NCBI GenBank assembly: GCA_902522865.1
Contig: CABYXC010000006.1
Coordinates: 17,172 to 81,171 of the forward strand
Origin: an uncultured Alphaproteobacteria bacterium
GTDB lineage: Bacteria > Pseudomonadota > Alphaproteobacteria > HIMB59 > GCA-002718135
Direction: 5' to 3'
Length of the DNA: 64,000 nucleotides
Part shown: positions 34,249 to 43,326 of the stretch, in pieces
How the letters are laid out: each line of letters opens with the position of its first letter
Position numbering within the stretch: position 1 is the stretch's first letter
Program-made: the position numbers and the translations under genes
The notes under the pieces: generated by a model
What the model saw: the letters and a program-made list of their open reading frames with translations, nothing else
Database searches by the model: none
Told to the model about the DNA's origin: nothing

Positions 34249-35860
34249 AAAAGTAAAAACTCACGTAGGTAGAGATTTAATTCAAAATGGTGAATATTTT
34301 TATCACCCTCCCAAGGCTATATTAGAATATATTAAAAATGGATATAATTATAAAAAACCAGCTCTAAATGCAGAGGTAAATGTAAAAATAGATATTACAA
34401 ATGATGTAATATCAATCTCTGATAATGGAAGAGGAATGAGTAACTCAGAAATTAACGATCAGTTTCTCGTAATGCATGGTGAAAACCAAGATAGAAAAAA
34501 AAATAATCCCACTGATGGTATGTTTGGTACTGGGAAATGTGCTTTTTTAGGTATTGCAAATATTTTAGAAGTAAAGACAGCACAAAAAGGTAAATTTAAT
34601 CATTTTATAATTAGTAGGAAAGAGATTAAAGGCATTAAAGGAACTGAAGATATACCTGTAACTTCAATAAAAACTGATATTGTTACTGATTTGGAAGATG
34701 GTACATTAATTGAATGTAAAGAGCTTAAAAATCATGTCAAAAAAAATAAAAATTTAGTTGCTCAAATTACCTCCTTAACTAAAAAAATTATTAGAAATAA
34801 AAAAGATACAAAAGTATTCATACAAAATAATTTAGTTGAAATAAAAGATCCAGAAATTGATTTCTATGAAAAATTTCCAACAGATCAAAATGAAGAATTA
34901 AAAAAAATTATTAAAAATACAAACCTTGTAATTAATGTTTCAAAATCGTTTTTAGATAATGATGAAATGGGTATAAATATATATTCAAAAACTGTTCATT
35001 TAGACAAAACTTTAGGAGGATTAGATAATAATCAATATTCAAAATTTATCTTTGGTGAAATCAGTATAGATGAACTTAGTAATTATAATGAAGGAGAACT
35101 ATTCAATAATAACAGGGACGGTCTAAATAAAAATCATCCTTTGGTAAAAAATTTAATCAATTTTATAGGACAATCTGTCGAAAACATTATAAAAAAAATA
35201 CAAGATAACCAAAAAGATAAAAAAAAGAAAGAAGAAGACAAGAAACTTGATAAATTTTCTGAAGAAATAGAAAATAAAATAAATAAATTTTGGAATAATC
35301 TTCAAACAAAACCTGAAAATCAATTAGCCGGTATGAGTAAAGGTAAGGCTAATATAATTTCCAAAATTCAAAGAGATATGCTTGTAAAGGGTGATGAAAA
35401 ATCAACAACTTTAGAAGAAAATAATGATCTAAGGCTGTTAACAGATAAGAAAATTAAAGATAAAAATAAAAAAAATAACTATAAAAATAGAAAAGAAGAC
35501 GAAAATAGTGAAAAGAACTCTAAATCTATTAACAAAAATATTAATTCTAAATCACGTTATTCTGTTGTTATTAAAGATTTAGGTAACGAAGAAAATAGAT
35601 GTTTATGGAGACCGGATAGAAGTACTATTTATATTAATACTGGTCATGAACAAATTAAAAATTTAAGAATTAAATACGGTTCAGAAGATAAATTTTTTAG
35701 ATTTTTTATACAAGACCTGGCATTTTCAGAATTTGTGTATGCTATAGTAAGGCAATATATGGATGAAAAAATAGTTACAAACCCTATGGATGCTTTTTTT
35801 TATTATCAGGAATTTATTGATGATTTTTCAAGACAAAATATTATATTAGATGACGATTAA
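34241..35860 (+). CDS. GHKL (Hsp90/MutL-type) ATPase of accessory cassette
   Basis: A 539-residue protein with an N-terminal Bergerat ATP-binding fold. The N box ILEYIKNGYN (27-36) offers E29 as base and N33 as magnesium ligand. G1 is SDNGRGM (60-66) and the ATP lid is GMFGTGKCAFLG (93-104). A transducer-like region follows, then a strongly basic low-complexity stretch (about 310-430, Lys/Asn/Glu). A conserved-looking C-terminal domain with WRPDRSTIYINTGHEQIKNL ends the protein. There is no histidine-kinase dimerisation box, so a MutL/MORC-like DNA-associated ATPase is more likely than a sensor kinase. It overlaps both neighbours (8 and 11 bases), so stoichiometric production with the 750-residue protein is expected. 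Confidence 0.85.
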   Translation: MNRKVKTHVGRDLIQNGEYFYHPPKAILEYIKNGYNYKKPALNAEVNVKIDITNDVISISDNGRGMSNSEINDQFLVMHGENQDRKKNNPTDGMFGTGKCAFLGIANILEVKTAQKGKFNHFIISRKEIKGIKGTEDIPVTSIKTDIVTDLEDGTLIECKELKNHVKKNKNLVAQITSLTKKIIRNKKDTKVFIQNNLVEIKDPEIDFYEKFPTDQNEELKKIIKNTNLVINVSKSFLDNDEMGINIYSKTVHLDKTLGGLDNNQYSKFIFGEISIDELSNYNEGELFNNNRDGLNKNHPLVKNLINFIGQSVENIIKKIQDNQKDKKKKEEDKKLDKFSEEIENKINKFWNNLQTKPENQLAGMSKGKANIISKIQRDMLVKGDEKSTTLEENNDLRLLTDKKIKDKNKKNNYKNRKEDENSEKNSKSINKNINSKSRYSVVIKDLGNEENRCLWRPDRSTIYINTGHEQIKNLRIKYGSEDKFFRFFIQDLAFSEFVYAIVRQYMDEKIVTNPMDAFFYYQEFIDDFSRQNIILDDD

Positions 35861-38102
35861 AGAACACGATTTAATCATTCCATCATTAAAAATTATATAT
35901 GAAAATAAAAATGGAATTACAACTTCTGATCTTTTAGAACTATTGAGACAAAATCTTAAACCAACTGGAGAAGATTTAAAGATATTAGAAAATAGAAATG
36001 ATGATAAATTTTCACAAAAAGTTAGAAACTTAAAGTCTCACAAAACTCTAGAAAATTTAGGATATGCTAGATTTCATAACAACTGCTTTTTTATTACTGA
36101 TAAGGGTAAAGCTGAACTTTTAAATAGTGAATTAAATTTCAGTAACAATATTAATATTTATAAAGAAAATATAATTCTTTTTTCTCTTATAAGTGAAAAT
36201 GATTTGCCAATAAGAATTAAAAATTTTGCAGATGAAAATAATATTAAATATGTTTTTGAATTACTAATATTTTACAAAGAAAATAATATGATGTCTATTC
36301 CCGCATTAGGGAAAGGAACAATCAATTTATTAATTAATTTTTTTAAAGTTAATAAATTAAACACTTCAGAAATTTATCAGGAATTAAAATTAAACGATCC
36401 CTATAAATTTTTGACTAGTAAATCTGATAGCATACTATTAGATAATTTAACTTTATTTACTTCCATTTATCAATATCAATTTCCTGCAAGAATAGAAAAT
36501 TTTTGTAATGAATTAAATATTACATTTGTATACGAATTATTTATTTTAATAAAATCAACAAATAAAAATAAACTTCCTAATATCGGTAGAGGTTCATTGC
36601 AAATAATAGAGAAATTTTTTTTAGAAAAAAATCTCAATGATATAGAAATATATAAAAACTTAATTTCTATTGATGTGATTCAATTCATGAAAGATCACAA
36701 TGACGAAATTAATAAATTTGAATTATCTTTAAATTTAAAAACAAATTATATTGATGAATTTTTTTTCAAAAATATTGAAAATTCAGGATCAAAAGATAAA
36801 ATAAGAGAAATAAAAATCGTTTGTTCTAGATATGGTCTTAGAGGTCACAAAAAACTTACACTGCAAGCAATTGGTGAATTTTACAATATTTCAAGAGAAA
36901 GAATCAGGCAAATTCAAAGTAAGTCAATATCAAGAATAAAAAAAACACCACAACTTAAATCATTATTAGAAATTTTTTATAAAAAAATTGAATCTTTTAA
37001 TTTTATTACTTTAGATGAATTACAAAAAAAAAATTTATTAAAGTATGATTTTAACTATGTATATTTGAACGAATTTCATAATGATATTTCTTTAAATAAT
37101 GAAAAATCTTTTTTGGTGGATAAATTAGAAGATAAATATTTTTATTTTAAAAATAAAAAATTTTACAGTGATGCACAAAAGATAATTTTATTTATTAAAA
37201 GAACTGATGGTCTAAATAAACAATTTACATCGTTTGATGTATTACTAAAAAAATATAAAGATTTCTTTGCAAAAGTTAATATTATTTATTTTTTAGAACA
37301 ATTTGATGATCTATTAATTGATGTGCAAAAAAAAGTAGTTTTTTATTATAAATCACATCATTTTATTAGGCATAATATCTCTAAAATTAAAAATATAATT
37401 AATGATAAATTTTCTATCAATGATTTATATTCTCAAATAAATAGACATTATAGAAGGCATATACCCTCAAAAAAAATTCTAATAGAATATTTGCAAAAAG
37501 GTGATTATAATTTTGATGATAATTATTTATATTTTGATAATATTGAAACTGAAAAATTATCAAAATTAGAACAAAATTTAGTAAATTATATTATTAATCA
37601 TAATAATCGTATGTTTGTTGAAGACATCTCAGAATTTGCAATTGAATGTGATTATGAATTGAATAGTTCTATATTAGTTTATCTTAAGAATAATCCTCTT
37701 TTTAAAAATATTGCTAAAAATATATTTACTTTAGCAAATGTTTATCTATCTCCATTTCAAATTATTGAGTTTCAAAACCAAAGGGATGATTTAAATAAAA
37801 AATATAAAAGCAACTATGAAACTTCTTGGGCGGATAAAAAATTTAAAGTAATTTTACAGCCAGCTCCTTATACTATATCATTTTGCAAATTTTTTATAAA
37901 ATCTTCAATTTTAGACATTATTGGATCAAATAGCGAATTTGAATGTATAAATTTAAGAGACGTTATGGTTTATACAACTAACAATACTATTTATTCTAAT
38001 AGCAATTTTTTTACTTCAATACGAGTTAGAAGAGGTGATAAAGTTGAGTTCATTTTTGACTTAGAAAACAAATTTGTTTCAATAGACAAAATCACAAATT
38101 AA
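35850..38102 (+). CDS. Large multidomain DNA-binding protein (wHTH, alpha-CTD-like repeats, sigma-4-like HTH)
   Basis: A 750-residue protein I cannot assign to a named family. Residues 1-92 resemble the Mrr-N-like winged helix seen in restriction proteins (SQKVRNLKSHKTLENLGYAR, then ITDKGKAELL). Two repeats, 119-166 and 211-258, resemble the RNAP alpha C-terminal helix-hairpin-helix domain; each ends in IPALGKGTINLL or LPNIGRGSLQII. Residues 318-366 look like sigma-70 region 4 (LTLQAIGEFYNISRERIRQ). The second half holds further helical, possibly winged-helix units and a C-terminal beta-rich part (FTSIRVRRGDKVEFIF). No nuclease or ATPase motif is evident. Its stop lies one base from the tRNA-Asn 3' end. 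Confidence 0.8.
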   Translation: MTIKEHDLIIPSLKIIYENKNGITTSDLLELLRQNLKPTGEDLKILENRNDDKFSQKVRNLKSHKTLENLGYARFHNNCFFITDKGKAELLNSELNFSNNINIYKENIILFSLISENDLPIRIKNFADENNIKYVFELLIFYKENNMMSIPALGKGTINLLINFFKVNKLNTSEIYQELKLNDPYKFLTSKSDSILLDNLTLFTSIYQYQFPARIENFCNELNITFVYELFILIKSTNKNKLPNIGRGSLQIIEKFFLEKNLNDIEIYKNLISIDVIQFMKDHNDEINKFELSLNLKTNYIDEFFFKNIENSGSKDKIREIKIVCSRYGLRGHKKLTLQAIGEFYNISRERIRQIQSKSISRIKKTPQLKSLLEIFYKKIESFNFITLDELQKKNLLKYDFNYVYLNEFHNDISLNNEKSFLVDKLEDKYFYFKNKKFYSDAQKIILFIKRTDGLNKQFTSFDVLLKKYKDFFAKVNIIYFLEQFDDLLIDVQKKVVFYYKSHHFIRHNISKIKNIINDKFSINDLYSQINRHYRRHIPSKKILIEYLQKGDYNFDDNYLYFDNIETEKLSKLEQNLVNYIINHNNRMFVEDISEFAIECDYELNSSILVYLKNNPLFKNIAKNIFTLANVYLSPFQIIEFQNQRDDLNKKYKSNYETSWADKKFKVILQPAPYTISFCKFFIKSSILDIIGSNSEFECINLRDVMVYTTNNTIYSNSNFFTSIRVRRGDKVEFIFDLENKFVSIDKITN

Positions 38103-38103
38103 T

Positions 38104-38130
38104 TGGCTCCCCGGGCCGGGCTCGAACCAG
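38104..38130 (+). repeat. tRNA-Asn 3' end, right-hand copy of the candidate attachment repeat
   Basis: These bases are the T arm, acceptor strand and CCA of tRNA-Asn, seen from the plus strand. The partner is the patch at 33299-33326. The cassette lies on the 3' side of the tRNA, which is where tRNA-targeting elements integrate. Identity is only about 70%, so the partner would be an old or diverged copy. Confidence 0.4.
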
Positions 38131-38178
38131 CGACCGATCGGTTAACAGCCGATTGCTCTACCACTGAGCTACCGAGGA
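38104..38178 (-). tRNA. tRNA-Asn (anticodon GTT)
   Basis: On the minus strand, the acceptor TCCTCGG pairs with CCGGGGA (one G-T pair). The anticodon loop CTGTTAA gives GTT. The T arm contains GGTTCGAGCC, the discriminator is G and CCA is encoded (38104-38106). Only one base separates its 3' end from the stop of the convergent 750-residue gene. Confidence 0.97.
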
Positions 38179-38225
38179 ACACAATTTTGTTGATAATAAA
38201 AAAAAATTAAAAAACAAGAAAAATT

Positions 38226-38299
38226 TGGAGGCTCGGAGCGGAATCGAACCGCTGTGCAAGGCTTTGCAGGCCCCTACATCACCACTCTGCCACCGAGCC
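38226..38299 (-). tRNA. tRNA-Cys (anticodon GCA)
   Basis: On the minus strand, the acceptor GGCTCGG pairs with CCGAGCC. The anticodon loop CTGCAAA gives GCA. The discriminator is U (T), the cysteine identity base, followed by an encoded CCA (38226-38228). It lies 47 bases upstream of tRNA-Asn in the same orientation and they probably share a transcript. Confidence 0.96.
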
Positions 38300-38423
38300 T
38301 AAAAAAAATGACAATTATCACTATATTATTTCTAGTCAATTAATGAAAAAAAATTCTAAAGATTAATAATATAATTTAAATAATTGATTATATAATAGGT
38401 TTATATAAAGCATCCTTTAAGAA

Positions 38424-39083
38424 ATGAGTGAAACATTTGAAATTGCAAGAAAAAATATGGTTGTTAATCAGTTGAGACCAAACAAAATTAATGAAGAAAA
38501 TATATTACAAATATTTGAAAAAACTCCTAAAGAAAAATATTTGGATGTCAGCTTAGGTAAGAATTGTTACTTAGATAATAATTTAGATATAACTGACAAA
38601 AGAGGATATCTTAAAAATTTACACCTAGCTCAAATTATAAAATATTCAAAAATTTTACCTAATGATAAGGTATTGCATATAGGTGGCTTAACGGGCTACT
38701 TTTCCGCTCTAATTAGCTCACTATGTAGAGAACTTCATGTTGTAGAAGAAAATAGAGAACTATTTAAATTACTAGAACATAATATTAACAATACTGAAAA
38801 TACTAATATTAGTTTATTTAATCATAATTTATTAGATGGATTACCTCATGAAGCTCCATTCAACTTAATTATTATTGACGGACCTATATTTAAAATAACT
38901 GATAAGTTAAAAAAGCAACTAGCAATGAATGGAGGAAGGTTAATATATATTAAAAAAATATATGATAATTTGGGTAAAGCTTATAAAATTATAAGAAATG
39001 AAGATTTGTATTCATCTGAGTATTTATTTGATGTAATGAGTAGTTATCAAATCCAAGAACAACAAGAGGATTTTAAATTTTAA
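38424..39083 (+). CDS. Protein-L-isoaspartate O-methyltransferase-like protein
   Basis: A 219-residue protein of the PIMT family, the form that precedes tolC in alphaproteobacteria. It starts FEIARKNMVVNQLRPNKI, has the SAM motif I region VLHIGGLTGYFSALIS and a later LIIIDGPIF segment. Motif I departs from the usual EIGTGSGY, so catalysis on isoaspartyl residues is less certain than for the second paralogue at 53603. It is followed directly by tolC with adjacent stop and start. Confidence 0.8.
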   Translation: MSETFEIARKNMVVNQLRPNKINEENILQIFEKTPKEKYLDVSLGKNCYLDNNLDITDKRGYLKNLHLAQIIKYSKILPNDKVLHIGGLTGYFSALISSLCRELHVVEENRELFKLLEHNINNTENTNISLFNHNLLDGLPHEAPFNLIIIDGPIFKITDKLKKQLAMNGGRLIYIKKIYDNLGKAYKIIRNEDLYSSEYLFDVMSSYQIQEQQEDFKF

Positions 39084-40370
39084 ATGAGATCATTTATATT
39101 ATTGTTATTACTTATTTATTCTAAATCTATATTTGCTCTGTCGATTGATGATTCTGTTAAAAGTACGATTGCAAATAATTTGAAGGTAAAAATTGCTTTT
39201 GAAAAACTGAATGAAAGCAAAGAAACTATTGAGGTAGCTATAGGCAAAAAACTTCCTACAGTTACTGGCACAATTTCTGGTACATATAGTAATAGTGATA
39301 CAACATCAGCAGCTGGTGTATCAACAACACCAGAGACTTTTACAGATAAATATAAAATTAGTATTACTCAAAATTTATATGATGGTGGTGTAAAAAGTTT
39401 AGAAATTGAAAGATCAAAAATTATTTACGAAAATGCAGTTATAAACTTTTATAAAACAGTTCAAGATCTATCATTAACAGCTGTAGAAGGTTATTTAACC
39501 GTAATAAATTATGAAAAATCATTAGAGGCTTCCGAAAAGAATTTTGATTCTGTTTCAAGATTTTTAGAAGAAGTAAAATTAAAATATGAATTGGGCTCAG
39601 CAACCATAACTGAATTGAAAAATGCTGAGAGTGCTTTTTCAATTGCAGAATCAAATCTTTTTTCAGCCGAACAAAACTACAAAGTTAGCTTAAAAACATT
39701 TAAATCAATTGTTGGTAAAGAAGCTATTAATTTAGAAGATTATGTGAATATAGAAGACGATTTGAATTTTGATAATATACTTTCTGATGTTTTGAAGAAT
39801 AATTTTAATATTTTAATTGCTCAAAATAGTATTAAAATTAAAGAACTTGATCTCTCAAAAGAAAAAAGTTCTAATAGACCTACCTTAGATATAACAGCTT
39901 CTACTGAGTATTCGGATGGTTCACGAATAGATGCAGGAAGTGAAAATACCAATGCATCATTAGGGTTAACTTTAACAATTCCTATATTTCAGCAAAACAT
40001 TGACAAATCAGACATTAGAAAAATAAATTCTCAAATTTTACAAACTGAAATTGAGTTAGAGGATCTTAAAGAAAGTTTAAATATTGAGGTATCAAACTAT
40101 TATAAAAACTATTTAGTTAGTAAATCAGATTTAAATACATCTCTATTAACTATAGAATATGCAAATACTCTTCTAGAAAGTACTCAAGAGGAATACAACC
40201 TTGGGACAAAATCTATCACTGATCTAATAGAAGCAGAAACTAATCTTTTAAACGTAAATGTTGAATATTTTAATGCAAATAAAAACTATCTGATTAATTA
40301 TTTTAATTTACTAGCTTTAGATGGCTCACTGATTAAATTATTTGAGGAGTATCTTCCTAGCTATAATTAG
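39084..40370 (+). CDS. tolC: TolC family outer membrane efflux protein
   Basis: An outer-membrane channel subunit of 428 residues with signal peptide (FILLLLLIYSKSIFA) and two repeated halves of long amphipathic helices. Typical stretches are ITQNLYDGGVKSLEIERSK, ELGSATITELKNAES and the second-half counterpart LGTKSITDLIEAETNLLNV. It forms the exit duct for type I secretion and drug efflux. Its place between a PIMT-like gene and the PopZ-like gene plus valS is a conserved alphaproteobacterial order. Confidence 0.92.
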   Translation: MRSFILLLLLIYSKSIFALSIDDSVKSTIANNLKVKIAFEKLNESKETIEVAIGKKLPTVTGTISGTYSNSDTTSAAGVSTTPETFTDKYKISITQNLYDGGVKSLEIERSKIIYENAVINFYKTVQDLSLTAVEGYLTVINYEKSLEASEKNFDSVSRFLEEVKLKYELGSATITELKNAESAFSIAESNLFSAEQNYKVSLKTFKSIVGKEAINLEDYVNIEDDLNFDNILSDVLKNNFNILIAQNSIKIKELDLSKEKSSNRPTLDITASTEYSDGSRIDAGSENTNASLGLTLTIPIFQQNIDKSDIRKINSQILQTEIELEDLKESLNIEVSNYYKNYLVSKSDLNTSLLTIEYANTLLESTQEEYNLGTKSITDLIEAETNLLNVNVEYFNANKNYLINYFNLLALDGSLIKLFEEYLPSYN

Positions 40371-40407
40371 AGTTTTATTAATTTAATTAAACATTTATAA
40401 TACTTAT

Positions 40408-40692
40408 ATGAATACAAAAAATTCTATCAATGAATCTCTTGAAGTCATACGAAGAGCACTTGAAGATGAAAAAAAAGATTCAAATAAACATTCTTCATCT
40501 AACATTTTAATACTTAATCAAAAGGTTAACAGTGATGGTACAATAAAATTACTTCAAAAAGACGAAGAGATAAATAGTGAAATTAATGATATTATAGACC
40601 AAAAACTTTCCTATCTTGTAGAAAATAAAATTGAAAAAATACTTGATGAGAAAATCCCAAAATTACTAAAAAATTATTTCGATTCAAAATAG
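40408..40692 (+). CDS. DUF2497 / PopZ-like protein (short)
   Basis: A 94-residue acidic protein located between tolC and valS, where alphaproteobacteria carry the DUF2497 gene that in Caulobacter is popZ, the polar organiser. The start INESLEVIRRALEDEKKD matches the PopZ N-terminal helix. The end DQKLSYLVENKIEKILDEKIPKLLKNYF matches the C-terminal oligomerisation helices. The proline/acidic spacer of PopZ is reduced to a short polar linker. The assignment rests on position and both terminal motifs. Confidence 0.75.
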   Translation: MNTKNSINESLEVIRRALEDEKKDSNKHSSSNILILNQKVNSDGTIKLLQKDEEINSEINDIIDQKLSYLVENKIEKILDEKIPKLLKNYFDSK

Positions 40693-40697
40693 TTACG

Positions 40698-43325
40698 ATG
40701 CAGCTTGATAAATTTTTTGATTTTTTAAAAGATGAAAAAAATCTTTATTCCCAATGGGAGCAATCAAATTGTTTTAAACCACAAAAAGGAGGTGAACCTT
40801 ATTCTATAATGATGCCACCACCTAATGTTACAGGTAGCTTACATATGGGTCATGCTTTAACCTTCACTATTCAAGATATATTAATCAGATACCATAGAAT
40901 GAAGGGTATGGAAGTATTGTGGCAAGCAGGGACAGATCATGCAGGAATAGCTACTCAGATGGTCGTTGAAAGAAAATTAAGTGAATCAAACTTAGATCGA
41001 CGATCTCTAGGTAGAGAAAAGTTTATTGAAAAAGTATGGGAATGGAAAAAAGAGTCGGGTGGTCAAATAAGTAATCAATTAAGAAGACTTGGTGCTTCTG
41101 CAGATTGGTCAAGAGAAAGATTTACTATGGATGAAGGACTTTCTAATGCAGTTAAGAAAGTTTTTGTTAATTTATTTAAAGATGGAATTATTTATAAAGA
41201 TAAGAGATTGGTGAATTGGGATCCAAAACTTTTAACAGCTATTTCTGATCTAGAAGTAGAACAAAGAGATACTGAAGGAAGTTTATGGCATATTAAATAT
41301 CCTATAGATGAAAATAATCATATTATTGTTGCAACAACAAGACCTGAGACAATGTTAGGTGATACTGCAGTTGCCGTTCATCCAGATGATGAAAAATATA
41401 AAAATCTAATTGGCAAATTTTGTAACTTACCAATTTCAAATAAGAAAATACCAATCATTGCTGATGAATATGCAGATCCTGAAAAAGGTTCTGGAGCTGT
41501 AAAAATTACACCTGCGCATGACTTTAATGATTTTGAGGTAGGAAAGAGACATAATTTAGAATTTATTAATATTTTTGATGAAAATGCTAAACTGAACTCA
41601 AATGTGCCTGAAGAATTTCAAAATTTAGATCGATTTGAAGCCAGAAAACTAATTTTAAAAAAATTAGATGAAATGAATTTATTAATTAAAGAAGAAAAGC
41701 AGCAAATGGTTATACCCTATGGCGATAGATCAGGTGTTGTTATTGAGCCATGGCTGACAGACCAATGGTTTTGTGATGCTAAAAAATTATCAATTGATCC
41801 AATATCAGCTGTTAAAGATAATAGTTCTAAATTTATTCCCAAACAATGGGAAAATACATTTTATAATTGGATGGAAAATATTCAACCTTGGTGTATTTCG
41901 AGACAGTTATGGTGGGGACATCAAATTCCTGCATGGTATGGCCCTGATAATAAATATTTTGTTAGTGAAACTCTAGAAGGGGCACAAAATCAAGCAAAAG
42001 AATTTTATGGAAAGGATGTTGAGCTTAGACAAGATGATGACGTTCTAGATACTTGGTTTTCTTCTGCTCTATGGACATTCTCTACTTTGGATTGGCCAAA
42101 TAAAACCTATGAATTAGATAGATTTTATCCTAGCAACGTCTTAGTTACTGGTTTTGATATCATATTTTTTTGGGTTGCACGGATGATGATGATGGGTTCT
42201 TATTTTATGAAGGAAACTCCATTTAAAGATATTTATATTCATCCTTTAATACGTGATGAAAAAGGACAAAAAATGTCTAAATCAAAAGGGAACATAATTG
42301 ATCCTTTAGATTTATTAGATAAATATGGCGCTGATACATTAAGATTTACACTAACAGCACTATTAAATCCTGGACGAGATGTAAAATTATCTGAAGCTAG
42401 AGTTAAAGGATATAAATCATTCACAAATAAAATTTGGAATGCTGGAAAATTTTTACAATTGAATAATTCAATTTTTATAGATGATATTTCAATTGATTCA
42501 ATTATTTTTGATGCAAACAAATGGATAATAAAAGAATTGAATGATTTAAACACTCAACTTGATCAATTAACTAAAAGGTATTTGTTTCATGAAATAGCCA
42601 ATAAAATTTATCATTTTGTATGGCATACTTATTGTGATTGGTACATTGAAATTATTAAACAAAATTTTGAAAATGAAAAATTTGCTGATGAAATTAAAAA
42701 AGTTTCTGGATGGACATTTATTCAAGTTTTAAAGATAATACATCCCATTATGCCATTTATAAGTGAAAAATTATGGAGATCTTTAGTTGATGATAAATCA
42801 TATTTAATGAACCAAGTTTTTCAAAATTATTCAACAAATAATTCTTTTAATAATTCTAAAAAAAACTTCGAAATATTTATTGAATTCATAACATCTATAA
42901 GAAATTTGAGATCAGAGCTAAATATACCCTATAAACAATTAATTAATATCTCCATAGAAGCAAAAAATGAAGAACTTAATAACTTTCTAATTGCCTATAA
43001 AAAGGAAATAAGTAATTTTTTAAAAACCAAAGATATTAGTTTTGATAAAATTCAACCTAATAAGAATTCAGCTTTAGTTGTATTAACATCATTATCAGTT
43101 TTAATACCTTTAGATGGTATTATTGACTCAGAAGCAGAACTAAAAAAATTAAATAAGAAAAAGCAAGTAGAGCAAGAAAAATTTAATAAAGTTAATGATA
43201 AATTAAAAAATGATAACTTCATGAATAAAGCTTCAAAAGAAATTATTAATAAATTTAAAAATGAGGCCAATATTTATAAATCTTCTATTGAAAAAATTGA
43301 TCAAATAATAAATACTATCAAATAG
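40698..43325 (+). CDS. valS: Valine--tRNA ligase
   Basis: A class I aminoacyl-tRNA synthetase, 875 residues. The HIGH-type motif is in [15 protein letters not shown], the editing-domain stretch is [19 protein letters not shown], and the second signature is [14 protein letters not shown]. The C-terminal anticodon-binding domain and coiled-coil arm ([20 protein letters not shown]) are present. The length is normal. It begins five bases after the PopZ-like gene and ends one base before ilvD. Confidence 0.98.
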   Translation: MQLDKFFDFLKDEKNLYSQWEQSNCFKPQKGGEPYSIMMPPPNVTGSLHMGHALTFTIQDILIRYHRMKGMEVLWQAGTDHAGIATQMVVERKLSESNLDRRSLGREKFIEKVWEWKKESGGQISNQLRRLGASADWSRERFTMDEGLSNAVKKVFVNLFKDGIIYKDKRLVNWDPKLLTAISDLEVEQRDTEGSLWHIKYPIDENNHIIVATTRPETMLGDTAVAVHPDDEKYKNLIGKFCNLPISNKKIPIIADEYADPEKGSGAVKITPAHDFNDFEVGKRHNLEFINIFDENAKLNSNVPEEFQNLDRFEARKLILKKLDEMNLLIKEEKQQMVIPYGDRSGVVIEPWLTDQWFCDAKKLSIDPISAVKDNSSKFIPKQWENTFYNWMENIQPWCISRQLWWGHQIPAWYGPDNKYFVSETLEGAQNQAKEFYGKDVELRQDDDVLDTWFSSALWTFSTLDWPNKTYELDRFYPSNVLVTGFDIIFFWVARMMMMGSYFMKETPFKDIYIHPLIRDEKGQKMSKSKGNIIDPLDLLDKYGADTLRFTLTALLNPGRDVKLSEARVKGYKSFTNKIWNAGKFLQLNNSIFIDDISIDSIIFDANKWIIKELNDLNTQLDQLTKRYLFHEIANKIYHFVWHTYCDWYIEIIKQNFENEKFADEIKKVSGWTFIQVLKIIHPIMPFISEKLWRSLVDDKSYLMNQVFQNYSTNNSFNNSKKNFEIFIEFITSIRNLRSELNIPYKQLINISIEAKNEELNNFLIAYKKEISNFLKTKDISFDKIQPNKNSALVVLTSLSVLIPLDGIIDSEAELKKLNKKKQVEQEKFNKVNDKLKNDNFMNKASKEIINKFKNEANIYKSSIEKIDQIINTIK

Positions 43326-43326
43326 A

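Noticed and set aside
33445..38102. Reading the GHKL protein as a two-component histidine kinase
   Set aside because: There is no membrane segment, HAMP, PAS or H-box dimerisation helix before the ATPase domain, and no response regulator beside it. A MutL/MORC-like ATPase fits better.
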